Counted from the stretch's first letter, positions 34,801 through 46,098 are shown. The stretch: 64,000 bases of DNA from Phytophthora colocasiae (GCA_018806915.1 JAGKQI010000049.1:1054001-1118000); one strand, 5' to 3'. The notes: generated from the letters alone by a model not told the origin. Program-made: numbers and translations.

Positions 34801-35925
34801 TGAGTGCAGTACCCACATCCAACGTATTCCCCAGCTTGACATAAGTGTAAAATGACGCTACAGTCACAAGCGAAGGGATACCTGAAAAGAGCGTCATAAA
34901 GCCACTAAGCGCGTAGATGTAGGTGCGCAGCTTACTGAGCTCCTCGTTACGGTATTCCAAAACACGCTTGGTAAAGGAGTGTTCCCACGCCTGCAGCTTG
35001 ATCACCTTTATACCCGCCAGAACTTCATTGCAGATCTTGATCCGTTCGTCCTTCACCTTCATCAGCGCTTCCTGCAACCGGCCCATAAGTTTTGAAACAC
35101 CCGCAGTGACTGGAATCATTAAGATGATTACGACGACACCAGCAAAAGTAGCAGGCCCAATCTGCTTCCAGAGAAGATAGCAAGCCACCACAATCTGGAA
35201 GATCGAGAACCACACACTATTGACAAATGGCGAGAGTTCCTGGAGCCTCTGTGCATCAATACTCATGAGATTCGTGATCTCTCCGATTGTCTTTTTCTGT
35301 CTCGCAGCAGCAGACAGCACCAAACTCTTGCTGTACACCGCAGTACACATAGCAGATCTCACCCTCATACCAGCTTCAAAGCAGTGGAAGAAATAGTTCC
35401 TAAACAAGAACGACTGCATCACTCCAGAAACAAAGACGATCCCTGCATACAACAGCCCCTCGCTCAACTCAGCGTCCGGGTTCTGCAGGTACGCAATGAT
35501 TTCTTTAATCAACATCGGAGCCACGAACTGCAGCGAGTCATGAACCAGCTTAAGCAGGCCAGCCTTAGCTATTTGTCCACCATAGCACGACGCCAAAGCC
35601 CACGCCAGACTGGGTTTACCATGCACTGCTTCCTCCAGGCCTCTTGGAACTCCGTGGACACTTCATGAGCGCGATTCGCAGGGTCCAGAAGGTACAGATC
35701 GTCGTGTTCTAGTGGTCGTTGGTTACCCAGCTCCATTAACGGCGTAACCCACGAGAAGAGAGCCGAAGACACGCACGTCGCGCCCTGAGATGGGTATCGG
35801 TCGCCTAGACCTGACAGCTCATTGGAGGAAAGGTCATGGCGGTTCACAGACACGTGGATGTCGGCTAGAAGCGGCCGCTTCTCGTCCAGAGCCTGCGCGT
35901 TCGTCACCTGTAGAGCACCAGCCAT
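31883..35925 (-). CDS. ABC transporter, ABCC (multidrug-resistance protein) family, one frameshift near the N-terminus
   Basis: A full-size ABC exporter laid out TMD1-NBD1-TMD2-NBD2. The N-terminal piece (35925 to about 35620) encodes MAGALQVTNAQALDEKRPLL and CVSSALFSWVTPLMELG, typical of the ABCC start (two lobes of 'LFSWVTPLM'). One base is missing around 35617-35622, so the frame must shift to enter the long 1247-codon frame (to 31883). In that frame: NBD1 Walker A GHVGAGKST (~residue 398), signature LSGGQ (~489), Walker B IYLLDD; an acidic linker; TMD2; NBD2 Walker A GRTGAGKSS (~1042), signature FSVGERQ (~1143), Walker B IILMDEA, and IAHR H-loop (~1197). It probably exports conjugated or amphipathic compounds at the plasma membrane or vacuole. 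The next in-frame ATG after the frameshift would remove the first membrane region. Sequencing error is as likely as a real lesion. Confidence 0.85.
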
Positions 35926-36053
35926 TTATCCAAACGCCGGCCGCCCCTAATTGATTTATGGATAGAGAGCCTTTAGTGTATCAGATTGCCAATACCGCTA
36001 CGCGGGCAGTTTTTTATTGAGATGAGCCTGGGATTCAAACATTATAATCAAAA

Positions 36054-36098
36054 ACGTTGATTAAAGATTATACTACGTTGATTAAAGATTATACTACG
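36054..36098. repeat. 21-bp tandem repeat
   Basis: Two copies of ACGTTGATTAAAGATTATACT start at 36054 and 36075, followed by ACG. They lie just after the stop codon of the interrupted ORF. Confidence 0.8.
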
Positions 36099-37487
36099 TG
36101 TAGTATTCTCTGTGTAGCAGGGCTAACATGTTTTCTGAAAGAGCCTGTAACCGGGTTTCTTCTGCCAAGGGCCTTGGCCCAAGGCTGCTGTAGGAGGTTT
36201 CGACCATTGCGCCAATTAAGTGCTTGGCAGTTTCTTTCACAAAAGTGTTATCCGGCGTAACAAATACCAGTGCTGTTTCTGCACTCCACGTCGTTGATTC
36301 GTGTTTGCGTACTACAGACCTGGCCAAAAGGATAGGACACCCCATAAATTTTAGGTTTTCTCAGCCAATCCGCGGTCTTTCTGATCGCCAATTGCACCAA
36401 TAAAAGCGTATTTCGTGCTGATCGGGCCTATCAAATTTGAGCTTCATCGAAGAAAAATTGAGTGACTTTCAATACAACAGTCCGATTTTGAGCCTGGTCA
36501 AAAGGATAAGACACTTTTTTATACTTGAGTTTTGTATGGGAGGAGGAGTGGTTACAGTGCAGACTTCGCTCAAATTCAGCTTCTTCCCACAGCACTTGGA
36601 GTTGTCCCGCTCAAAATAGCCCGAAAGCAGCAGCTAACGAAGTTCGAGAAAGGATAACAGCGCTATCAAGTCAAGGATGCAGTGTGAAGCAAATTGCAGA
36701 GTCTCTAAAGCGCTCAAGGACTGTAGTGACAAACGTTTTAAAAGATCCGGGTAGTTATGGCCAGCGAGATCGCCCTAGTAAGCTCACTGGTCGCGACTGC
36801 CGTAGTATTGCTCGCGCGACGCGGTAGGGGACGCTAAGCTCATCAAAGCTCGCAGAACAGCAGAAGCTTGGCGTCTCCAGTCGCACAGTGGAGCTGTTTA
36901 AGTACGTCAAGTTAACAAGGTGCCTAAGCTCACAGAGACTCGCATGGAGGCACGAATCAAGTGGCGTCTCATGACTGGGGTGAACAAAACTGGAGGAAAA
37001 CAGTTTTTCTGATGAAAAGGAATGAAATTTAGATGGACCTGACGTCCTTAAATGCTACTGGCGCTACCTTGAGGTCGAGCCGAAGGTGAGGTTCAGCCGT
37101 TTGCAGGTGCGGCTAGTAGTTCAACTTCAACTCAAGCTATACAAAACTCAAGTATAAAAAAGTGTCTTATCCTTTTGACCAGGCTCAAAATCGGACTGTT
37201 GTATTGAAAGTCACTCAATTTTTCTTCGATGAAGCTCAAATTCGATAGGCCCGATCAGCACGAAATACGCTTTTATTGGTGCAATTGGCGATCAGAAAGA
37301 CCGCGGATTGGCTGAGAAAACCTAAAATTTATGGGGTGTCCTATCCTTTTGGCCAGGTCTGTAGCCGCGAGTTGATAATATCAACGAATGCTTGTGTCGA
37401 TCGTCCCTGTTGCGGGGAACTTGGGTGCAAGTAGAAGGAATCAGGGTAGAAGAGAGAAAAAGAATAAGTAGCGCTTCCTCTGCACAT
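36094..37487 (-). pseudogene. Unrecognised 114-codon ORF split by a Tc1-type element
   Basis: If the element 36315-37361 is removed with one copy of its TA, the flanks join into one open frame from ATG 37487 to the stop at 36094. It begins MCRGSATYSFSL, continues FYPDSFYLHPSSPQQ and STQAFVDIINSRL, then crosses the insertion into VRKHESTTWSAETALVFVTP and ends LLHREYYT. The composition is protein-like and the frame is continuous on both sides, but I do not recognise it. It could be a small gene, a last exon, or a transposon fragment. An in-frame TAG lies upstream, near 37531. Confidence 0.35.
36315..37361 (+). mobile_element. Tc1-like element with long IR/DR-type termini
   Basis: 223-bp terminal inverted repeats (36315-36537 and 37139-37361) are flanked by TA (36313-36314 and 37362-37363). 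Each arm carries two direct repeats: CCTGGCCAAAAGGATAGGAC outside (36319 on) and CCTGGTCAAAAGGATAAGAC inside (36493 on). This is the IR/DR arrangement of Tc1 elements such as Sleeping Beauty. The interior has a broken transposase: a helix-turn-helix piece (CSVKQIAESLKRSRTVVTNVL, near 36680) and a degraded first catalytic region (FSDEKEMKF, near 37005). The rest is lost, so the copy is not autonomous. Confidence 0.9.
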
Positions 37488-37620
37488 GAACCCATTTCCG
37501 TAACACTTGCGCAATATATAGTTACCCTAACCCTAGTGATCGGTTTGTTGCGGTTCGTTTAACCCATGTAGGACGAGGATTTATTCTGTATTATACAGAA
37601 TAAACAATAATGTTGATTAA

Positions 37621-40600
37621 CCCCTCCGTTACCAGAAAACGCGTGCAGGAACCACTAATTTTTCGTCGTAAGTTACGACGTTCTTATTGTATTGATATTT
37701 GTATTGTCGTGGCCATTCCACGAAAACATGCACGAGATGAGCCACATAATTTCTCAAAGGTTTGTTGACTCAAAGTCGTCAAAGTTACGACTTTGCCCAG
37801 ACCATTTTTTCGAGAACGATGCCACTTACTACTTTACGAAGCAGACAGGCAGCGCTAGTTGTGCAGATTCCGATCAGAGAGAGTGATGAGGCCCCATAAA
37901 CTGAACAGAATCAACAAAATCAACGTGTCGTGCTAATGCAATCAATTTATCGTGGTTACACTGTAGCCTCCTTCCCATCCTCATCAACGCCGACATGATC
38001 CTCATTGTCCAAGTTGTGAAGCAGCTCACGCCGAGTGGGGTTGCGCGAGCCTACTTTACCTGAGCGACGCAGCACTATCCTCTTGCCCAGCGACTCTGGA
38101 ATTGAGGCTCCACTGTCGAAGTCCTCGTGCCAAATTTGGTAACAGGTCTTCGACACACCTCCATACATGCGACGCGCTTTCGGGCAAAGAAAGCATTTTG
38201 CGTCAGGACGCGAGCAGTCATCGCAGTAGTAGGTAGTTTGGAAGGACTTCTTTCTCTCACCACGGAGAAGAGCGCAGACCTTACACGAGCGCTGACGGCG
38301 CTTTTGAACGCCAGACACCGTAACCCAATCATCGAACTGAATGTGACTGTGGCCGTCCAAGCGTCGCCGCTTCCGAGAACGTGTAGCTGGAGAAGGTGTC
38401 GGGACGAGAACCTCTACGAAGTCTTCATCTTTGAGCTGGAGCAGTTGCTTGTGTAGGAGGAGATACCAATCTCCACGGTCCTTTGGAACGCGCCGCTTGA
38501 CCAGGCAGGTCTGTTTGTGGGTGATGTAGGCATTGACCAGTGCCATATCCAAGAAGCCCATAAACAACGACTTATAGTACTTCTGGAACCGGAAAGTTGT
38601 CTGGATTGAGTAAGACTGGAGGCGGAGTTGATCGTGAACATCAACTCCGCCCATCCAGCGTTGGTAATCGCTAACGAGCTTGGGGCATTTGACTGTAGAC
38701 GGACCAGTTCCCTTGATATTCCGGTTTATACTTGATTCAGACATCGCTGGGCCCGTAGCGAGATAGTGTACTGGCTTGCGGTCCCACCAATGGCATGCGA
38801 CCATCAGTGGGACGGCGGCGGCGCGGGAGAATGCGAACGAACCACGCTGGACACTACGAGGCCGAGTTTTGCGTCTCTCAATAATGTTCTTGTCGTATCC
38901 GATTCGGTTGATCTGGATAGTGCCCAGAACGTAGATAGACATAGCGAGAAGCTGTAGAGCCAGAGCCACCGATGAATAAAAGCGGTCGATCACAACGAGC
39001 CGGAATCCTTGAGGACGGTCTCCAAGAACTACACTCATGTTCCTCACAACAGCGGCTGCACCGGTCTTGCTGTCCATCGCTTGTTTGTCAGTGTCCGCAG
39101 CTTCCCTTTTGCCAATGTATACCTCAAAGCTATAAGCAGCAAGTTACGACGTATCGTGCATGATCACAGTTAGAAAGTCGAAAGTTACGACTTACAGTTG
39201 AATGAATAGCTTACCGGTGACAGTACGCTGTTTCTGAATCACACACCACAAAGAGTTTAGTGCCGTAACGCCGTGGTTTGTCAGGCATAAACATACGTGT
39301 TGTGTTTCGTCTTGAGGTAGCGGGTAAAACGCCTTCGTCAAATGAGAACTTACTGGGTAGCGTCCATCCCGACAAGAAGCGCGATTGCAACGTATCTACA
39401 ACAGGTCTCAACTTCCAGAGCTTGTCTCGAACACGTGGAGCTTCGTTGTCGACGAAATGTAGGTCTCGTAGAATAGAGGTGCAGCGATTACGCGCCATAA
39501 ACTTGCCAAAGTTTCCAGCAGGAATCGCGCCTTCTTCAGTCATTGCCCAATGCCGAGAAAATCGCCGGGTCATTGGATTCAGCATTCTAGCAACGAGTAA
39601 GCCCATAACGTGCAGCACCTCGTGGACCGCATACTTTGGCTCAGCTAGCAACCGCCGCTCAATCTGCCTCACTCGCTCGGGAGATGTTACGCCGCGCTTC
39701 AACTGCTTTGTTCTTATTCGCTGTGCTCTTGTATGCGCAGTTTGTTTCTTGTAGCGATTGGTCTCCTTTGTAATAAGCACCCACAATGACTTCGGTACAA
39801 AGTAGAATAGAAGATGAAGAGGTGAATCGGCTGCGTCTTGCAATTCTGGTATCGGTGTGGCAATATCGGTTGATAACTGGGGGTAGTCGGCATGTGAAGG
39901 CTCGAACTCCGACGACGATGGGCTCCATGAGAACCGCCGAAGTGCATTCATGTCAATAGCGTCTAAAGCTAGACTTCCCCCTAGCGACTGAATGAACGCG
40001 TCATCCATACCGGCCACATCGTCGTCTAGTTCGTCTGCGTCGCTTGGGTACTCGCGACGCACGATACCCTCGTCGCCGCTATTATCACTAGCGTCACTGC
40101 CACTGGAACCAATTGACTCGTACTCATCCGAATGATTGTCATCGTGCACCACGTTCACATCGCTTGCATTTACCCACAGTACATTGGTGACCTCATCTCT
40201 GTCACCATTCACGTCGTTCACCGCCACGGCAATATTGTCCTCGGCTTCGTCACCTTCCTCAACAGCGTCAGCACCACTACTCTCTGGATCAGCGACCTCT
40301 TGTGGCGATGGATCTACGGCCACCTCAGCGTCTGCGTCAAAGATGTGGTCGATAGTGTTCGCAGATAACATGATCGTGGTGTCAATCTGGGAGGCTGTCA
40401 TCGTATTGGCCTCAGTATCCGGCTCGTTGGACCCTTCGTCACTATCCTCAGTCTGGTGCGCTTCGCTGCTATCCACTGAGAGTCCTGATTCGAGTGCGAA
40501 TCCGACGACAGCATCTTCCCCTTCACCATAACATATTAGTATTTTTGAGCTGATAATTAGAGAATAGTGAACAGTACCGACAAACGATTCGCCATTAGGC

Positions 40601-41037
40601 GAGGAATACGACCACTCGTTTGAAAGTCCCGATGGCCGTTTCGATGTCCAACCGGCGGCTCGTAGCTGCCGCCAGAGATGCTTGAAATCCACGTTGCGGA
40701 TTGCATCCGAGATCACTGACTGCCTGGTGGCGGGGCTCTTTCGTATTCTTGCCATGCCGGCAAAATCTGGAATGAGGTCTCTCTGCCAGCCACTCAAACG
40801 ACCAACGGCGCTCACACATCATCTGATCGCGTAGATTTGCTGCACATCGAGCTATTTTATGTTCTGGCCACATTTGACCTGTGTCAACTAATGTTTTGCG
40901 CTCGTCTATTTTGACTTGGTTTCATTATTGTGGCCACTTTTTCCGAGCCATTTACTGTTTGAGGCCTTCTGCTACGTCGCAAGTTACGACTTGTGTCCAC
41001 TGCTAAGTCGTAACTTACGACGTTGGTAACGGAGGGG
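37621..41037 (-). mobile_element. piggyBac-like element no. 1 (inner), apparently complete, 3417 bp
   Basis: TTAA (37617-37620) and TTAA (41038-41041) flank perfect terminal repeats CCCCTCCGTTACCA / TGGTAACGGAGGGG. Subterminal palindromes of the type GTCGTAASTTACGAC lie at 37664-37680, about 37772-37794 and 41008-41022. It carries one uninterrupted spliced transposase gene and sits 58 bp inside the left end of piggyBac no. 2. Confidence 0.95.
37956..40755 (-). CDS. piggyBac transposase (DDE_Tnp_1_7), intact, three exons
   Basis: Exons 40578-40755, 39215-40520 and 37956-39129 give 885 residues from the first in-frame ATG (40755). Intron 1 (57 nt, branch site TACTAAT) is in frame and could be read through. 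Intron 2 is 85 nt. Layout: a basic N-terminus, a ~200-residue acidic Ser/Asp-rich region, then the DDE domain. The three expected Asp positions are present: VVCDSETAY (first), VVIDRFYSS (second) and MGGVDVHDQLRLQSYS (third). The C-terminus has the cysteine-rich domain (CKVCALL, YYCDDC, CFLCPKA, CYQIWH) that binds terminal repeats in this family. No stop or frameshift was seen, so this copy could encode active transposase. It acts by TTAA-specific, footprint-free excision. Confidence 0.85.
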
Positions 41038-41210
41038 TTAAAGTATTGAGCGATGTCCGCAACAGTTTATCTGTTTGAAGCCTTTGGCGGTCCAAAGTGT
41101 GCTAGACACGACCAAACTGGACAAAAATGCTACGAGTACTAACAAAACCGCTTCGAAATGGAAGACATCTGTGCAAATAATGCAATCTCATTGGTTGTTC
41201 AGCGGGTATA

Positions 41211-42265
41211 AGCCTTGGTTTGTCTGCCATAAGTCGATATCCTGTTGAATCCGATTGCTGGGAGCGCTTGCGCGCCAAAACTGCGCGCCAAGTTTGAGTG
41301 GCTGCGCGACGCTACCTCTCTTCCCTACGCGCACCAAATTTTCGGCCAGTTCTACACCTTTGCCCGTCCAGTTTGAGACTGTATCCAAGCAATCAAGGAT
41401 GAACAATTTTGGGGTAAATCACCGCGGTATTTTGGGTAGTACCACTATCGAATTTATCGAGCAAACATGGAAATACTGCAACCAGTTTGGGACTTCAACA
41501 CGCCAAGCAACCACTGCGCCGATAGTTTGGTTAGCCTGCATGAGTTCCCGCCTTTTCCTGCCGAGGTTTTCGAGCCTGCAGCGTGCTGCCCTCTTCGGAC
41601 ACGCGCCAAGGTCGGCTAGTCCAGCGATAATTTTCAAATCTTCTCCGGTCGACGCAGATGCCCTCTCAAGCCCGCCTCCCGAAACATACTGCCGCTGAGA
41701 AGCAGCGCGTCCTCGAGGTTCACAGAGCAGGCCGAGCTGATTGGCTAATGGTAGCAGCTAGCAATGGGGTTCCTCGCTCTACAGCGTACGCTCTTGTTGA
41801 GCTGATAACAAGCAACGTGGTGGAGCACGCAGGTCGGTGACGAAAGTGACAAGGCCGACAAAGATGGTGCTCAGTTGACAATTTCAGAGCGTCAAATCGA
41901 GCGCGCTGCCCAGGCAAGCATAAAGTATGTGACACCGACTTTGGTAGCTAAAATGGAGTTGCGTGCCCGTGACGCTGTGAACGCTGCCGAGGACATGGGG
42001 AACATGTGCTACGGAGAGTAAAATCCCATCTTGTTGCCGCGACCGTCCCGCTTGGTTGCGGTATTTCTAAGTTTGCTTGATGATTTCGCTCTTTATTTTT
42101 CAATACCACTCTTTTTCTTCGTAATATTCGGTTTTATTACCGCGCCTGTCCACTTTGCTTGAAAGTATTCTCAAACTGGACGGGCAAAGGTGTAGACTAG
42201 AAGGAAGTGAAGATGAACTAGTATGGAACTGGCCGAAAAGTTTGGTGTGCGTAGGGAACCAAGGC
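41211..42265 (+). mobile_element. TA-flanked mariner-like remnant inside piggyBac no. 2
   Basis: Inverted ends near 41211 (AGCCTTGGTT) and 42265, with TA outside (41209-41210 and 42266-42267). A longer inverted block follows inside: TTCCCTACGCGCACCAAA with CGGCCAGTTC and CACCTTTGCCCGTCCAGTTT (about 41320-41380), against about 42171-42260 in reverse complement. Each arm has its own small insertion. The interior holds a transposase N-terminal fragment (41658 on: LPKHTAAEKQRVLEVHRAG, GVPRSTAYALVE; a one-frame shift then SERQIERAAQASIKY). No catalytic domain is left. Confidence 0.6.
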
Positions 42266-42313
42266 TACAGATCAAACAAGACGCTGACCGGTGCTGCATT
42301 ATATTTTGGAACG

Positions 42314-45149
42314 CTATGTGAATCGCACTAAAACACTGTCCTCCTCGTCAGTATCACTCGCGTCGCCACGCTTGCGCTTTCTGAAGCGAATGCGCTTCTT
42401 CAGGTGGGAAGGAATGAGAGTGCCGTTTACCCACGTCGTGTGCCAAATTTGGCTGCAGGTGAGCGAGTTGCCCGTTTCCTCGCGGCGGACCCGATTGCAT
42501 AGCGGTACGTAGCCATCAAATGCCACGCAACAAGCCTCACAGAAGTAGCTCGTCTCTAATCCTTTTGTTTTGGGTGGCGATAGTGCTGAGCAAACCTTGC
42601 ACAGGTGCTGACGGCGCTTGCCATGGTAAAGACTGTCATTGTTTTCCAGCGTGTGCTCTCGTGTAGGTAGAGGCACTGAAGCCAAGTCTTCTGCGTTCAT
42701 GTTTGCTCGAAAGGTCGCTGCGGTGACCCCCAGCAACTCTACCTGTAGGCGCCGCATGTACTCGGCGTGCGTGGGTACCGGCTCTCCCTTCTTTTTTTGC
42801 ACCAACTTGTGAAGGATGAAGCCGTTCACGACGGCCATGTCGACGAAAGCTAGGAACAGTTGCTTGTAGTACTTCTTGAACGATACGCATTGCTGGATTG
42901 AATAACTCTGCAAGCGGAGCTGATCGTGAGAGTCGACACCGCCCATACCAGCGTGGTAGTCAGCCACAAGTTGCGGACACGGTACGTTTGTAAGCACACC
43001 AGAACGCTTGTCTTTCCTAACGACCGCTGTCCGGGTTGTTGCGCAGCCCGTCGCGATCATATTCACGGGCTTACTGTCCATCCAGGACACTCCAACGAGC
43101 GATGGGTGGTCAATGGCTTGGGCAATGCGATAGGTTCCGCGGGGCATGGCTGCGGGTCGCGACTTCTGAGTAAATGACAGCGTCGTCGGCCACCCCAGTC
43201 GGTCGTTGCGATGGGTGCCGACAAAGTAATATCCCATGCTCAGGAGTTGCAGTGCCAGTGCGCACGAGCTGTAGAAGTTGTCAGCAATTACCAGGCGTTT
43301 ACCGGGTTGTCCGTCAAGTGCCTTGCCAATGTTGCGAATCACCGCTTTCTGGGCGACGCCCTTCGCTCTCTGTTTGTCCTTCTCAGCGCCGAGGTACACT
43401 TCAACTCTGTATAATACAGAGCACGATACAGAATATCATTAGCACCGATTAGCTTATTCTGTAGCATACAGCAAAGCATTACTGCAACACGGACTGCCTT
43501 ATTCCGCGTTATACAGAATAACCCACCTTGTACAGTAGCCGGTGTCCGCGCAGCACGTCATATAACACTTAGTGCCGTACTTGTGCGGCTTATCCTTGTT
43601 ATAAACGCGAATGGGATTGAACTGGCTTCGATTTGGAATGGTTCCCTCATCGAAGCTCACACGAGCACCCATCCGGTAGCCGCGACGAAACGTCTTCTCA
43701 ATGGTTTGAAGCACTTGGCGCACCTTCCAGGCCTTGTCCGTTTGAGCGGACGCGTCGTTGTTGCTCGCAAAATGCAGAAAGCGTGTGATAGTCTTGAATC
43801 GATCACGCTTCATATACCGCCCAAATGTGCCACGAGGTACAGCACCATCCTCCTGCGTCGCCCAGTGCTTGTTCAATCCATCGGTGTGCCCACAGAGTGT
43901 CCTAGCCACAAGGAGACCTATGACGTGCACGATTTCATGTACCTTTACTGGTTTCATCTTCTGAAGCTTGGCCACAATGTCTGTGAGGGGCATCACTCGT
44001 CTTGTTGGGTCCTTGGCTTGAGCTTCAAGCTGACGCGCACGGGTTTTCTCGGCGATACTGGGAATGCACTCCACGCGATAGTCGTTGGTCTCTTTTGTAA
44101 TGTGAATCCACAGAGCCTTTGGCAAGAAGTAAAAAAACATTCCAAGCGGCGACGCTGCGAAGGCTACAGCCGATTTCGTGGGGCCGTAGTCGCCGTCGTA
44201 CAGGTCATTAGCACCGTATAGAGCCAGCTCATCTGTATTCAGGTACATACAGATTATTCAAATCACCTTCTCATTATATTCTGTATCATACAGACTAACC
44301 TGAATGGTCTTGATCAAACACTTTCCAACCGGATAACCCGAGCTGACGCATGGCGTCATCATCCTGCTGGAATAAGTGACTCTCATCTTCGTAGTCGCTA
44401 TCAGATTCAATGTCGCTGCCGAAGTCGTAATGTTCATGCGCGGCGGCAATCAAGGCGTCATCATCGTCAGCATCTTCATCGTCAGATAATGGCTCTTTGG
44501 TCACATTCACGTCGTCAGGGGAAACAGGCTCAAATAGGGTTTCAGCGCGCATTGCATCGATGAATTGGTTGCTGTCAAAAGCATCAACCAGAGCTAAGAT
44601 CACCAGTATTCACCAATTCAGTATCCTCCGGAATAGCAGGCCGACCATCGACTTGTTCTGTATCAGCTGGATTATCATCGCTGGTAGACACCACCTCAAC
44701 TTGAGCTTCAGGCGTCAGCACCGGTGTAACACCAGCGTCAACAGCGGGAGCAGCTACTTGGATAGTCCTCGGCACGGAAGAACTTTCATTTGGGTCGCGA
44801 TTGACCACCAGGGCAGCAAGAGGAGATCGAGCAGGTGACGCAGCCAACCGCTTGCGTGGAGGGGGCACTATTGGCAGCTCCAACAATCCTGACTGCCGCG
44901 CAAACTCCATCAGCTCGTTCTCACCTGCAAACACATCAATACATTAGAGATCGTCTTGCATAGCCACCAAATAAGATCCTTACCAACAAAGGAGTCAGTT
45001 GCACGACGGGATTCGTGTAATCGACCAGACACGCCGGGCTTGACGTACGTGAAATCCACGCTTAGTCCTTTCGGCTTTCTAGCCTTCCATCCTGCCTTGG
45101 AGAGATCGCGCCATAGCTGCTTGAAGGACTTTTCGTTGGGCCCGTTCAT
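42314..45149 (-). pseudogene. piggyBac transposase of element no. 2, four exons, one frameshift
   Basis: Exons 44984-45149, 44300-44924, 43527-44232 and 42314-43406. Intron positions match element no. 1: after SFVG near the start, and after the YC-[H/T]-R motif. An extra intron lies before DELALYG. Exon 2 changes frame by one base near 44590-44600, between DTELVNTG and LVDAFDSN; otherwise all exons are open. Catalytic Asp regions are kept: CCADTGYC, VIADNFYSS and MGGVDSHDQLRLQSYS. The C-terminal cysteine-rich domain (CKVCSAL, YFCEAC, CNRVRR, CSQIWH) is complete. The protein is clearly diverged from that of element no. 1, so the two belong to different families. Confidence 0.8.
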
Positions 45150-45782
45150 ACGGAAAAATGAACGAGTGGCTTAGAGGGAGAGTGGAGGAGATGCGGATTG
45201 GAATTAGGATTTTCAAACCTCTAGCCGATTTATATTGTCTTTTCTATGGAGGGAGGTTAATCCCCGTCTATCTTCCTTGCATGCGATCCATAATGATAAG
45301 CACTCCATACAAAATTTAGTATGCGAAAGAAATGCTTGTTGGCAGCTTCGCTGAATATTTTAACCTCTAAAATCGCTTATTCTGTATTATACAGAATATC
45401 GTCTTACAGGGGTTAATGGTACTTTGGAACAGTGTTGCCAGATCAGGTTGGATAATCAAACTGGTTTGATGATGAGCGGTTTTGACGTTGATGGAAGTTT
45501 CATCGCAGTTCCTTGGTATGATGAGAAAGGATAGGCAATTTCAGCGCACTTGTATTTTGTATTGATCGCTTAGGTGCGAATCTTGTCCAAACGGGATTTA
45601 AAGGGCCACTATTCAGGTCAAATTTCAAAACTTTGAAATTGGTGAAGCAGAAGACCGTCAAGGTATCAGTCGACAGAAGTCTTATCGGCTTCGGCATCAG
45701 CATTGGCTCACGATTCCTCTATAACCTGTCTAGTGACCGTCAATACCAACACAAACTCCTAGTCGAATGGAATCACGGTGTA

Positions 45783-46098
45783 TGTGACGGGGGTCACACA
45801 GCACTTCACACAGAGGAAGGCTTGGAGTATACAAACTCCTAGTGAACGGCAGTTCACTCGGTCCCCAAAGACTTGGGGAGACTAACTAAAGATTAGGTAG
45901 ATTTAAGACTGAATATATTATAGATACTTGTTAGCTTGGCCTGCAATACAAACTAAAAGATATCTATAGTGTAACCTATATAGAAGGTGATAGGTGGCTG
46001 CGGAGCCACCTGCCACGTGTCACCATTATGTGTGACACACCAAATGCATCCACTTCGGAAGAGTGACTAAAGTCACTCTTCAATGTAACCCCGTTACA
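45783..46098 (-). repeat. Gypsy LTR, 3' copy in element orientation
   Basis: 316 bp, TGTGACGGGGGTCACA...TGTAACCCCGTTACA on the plus strand. Perfect hairpins at 45783-45798, 45842-45857, 45862-45879, 45992-46011, 46017-46038, 46061-46078 and 46084-46098. Confidence 0.95.

Larger units (their letters stand above)
37563..45412 (-). mobile_element. piggyBac-like element no. 2 (outer), hosting two other elements
   Basis: Ends: TTAA (37559-37562) then CCCATGTAGGACGA at the left, and the reverse complement of CCCCTGTAAGACGA before TTAA (45413-45416) at the right. The arms continue with the same palindrome (ATTCTGTATTATACAGAAT) near 37583 and near 45379. Without the inner piggyBac (and one TTAA) it would be about 4.4 kb. 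Its transposase gene is at 42314-45149. Confidence 0.85.

Noticed and set aside
31883..35925. Plus-strand ORFs opposite the ABC transporter (for example about 34407-34751 and 34923-35180)
   Set aside because: Shadows of a strongly coding minus strand; no domain of their own.
37520..37538. Telomere-like CCCTAACCCTAG
   Set aside because: Fewer than two repeats, internal, with element sequence on both sides.
44584..44610. A 10-20-nt intron to explain the frame change in piggyBac no. 2
   Set aside because: Far below the ~50-nt minimum seen for introns in this window; a one-base indel is simpler.
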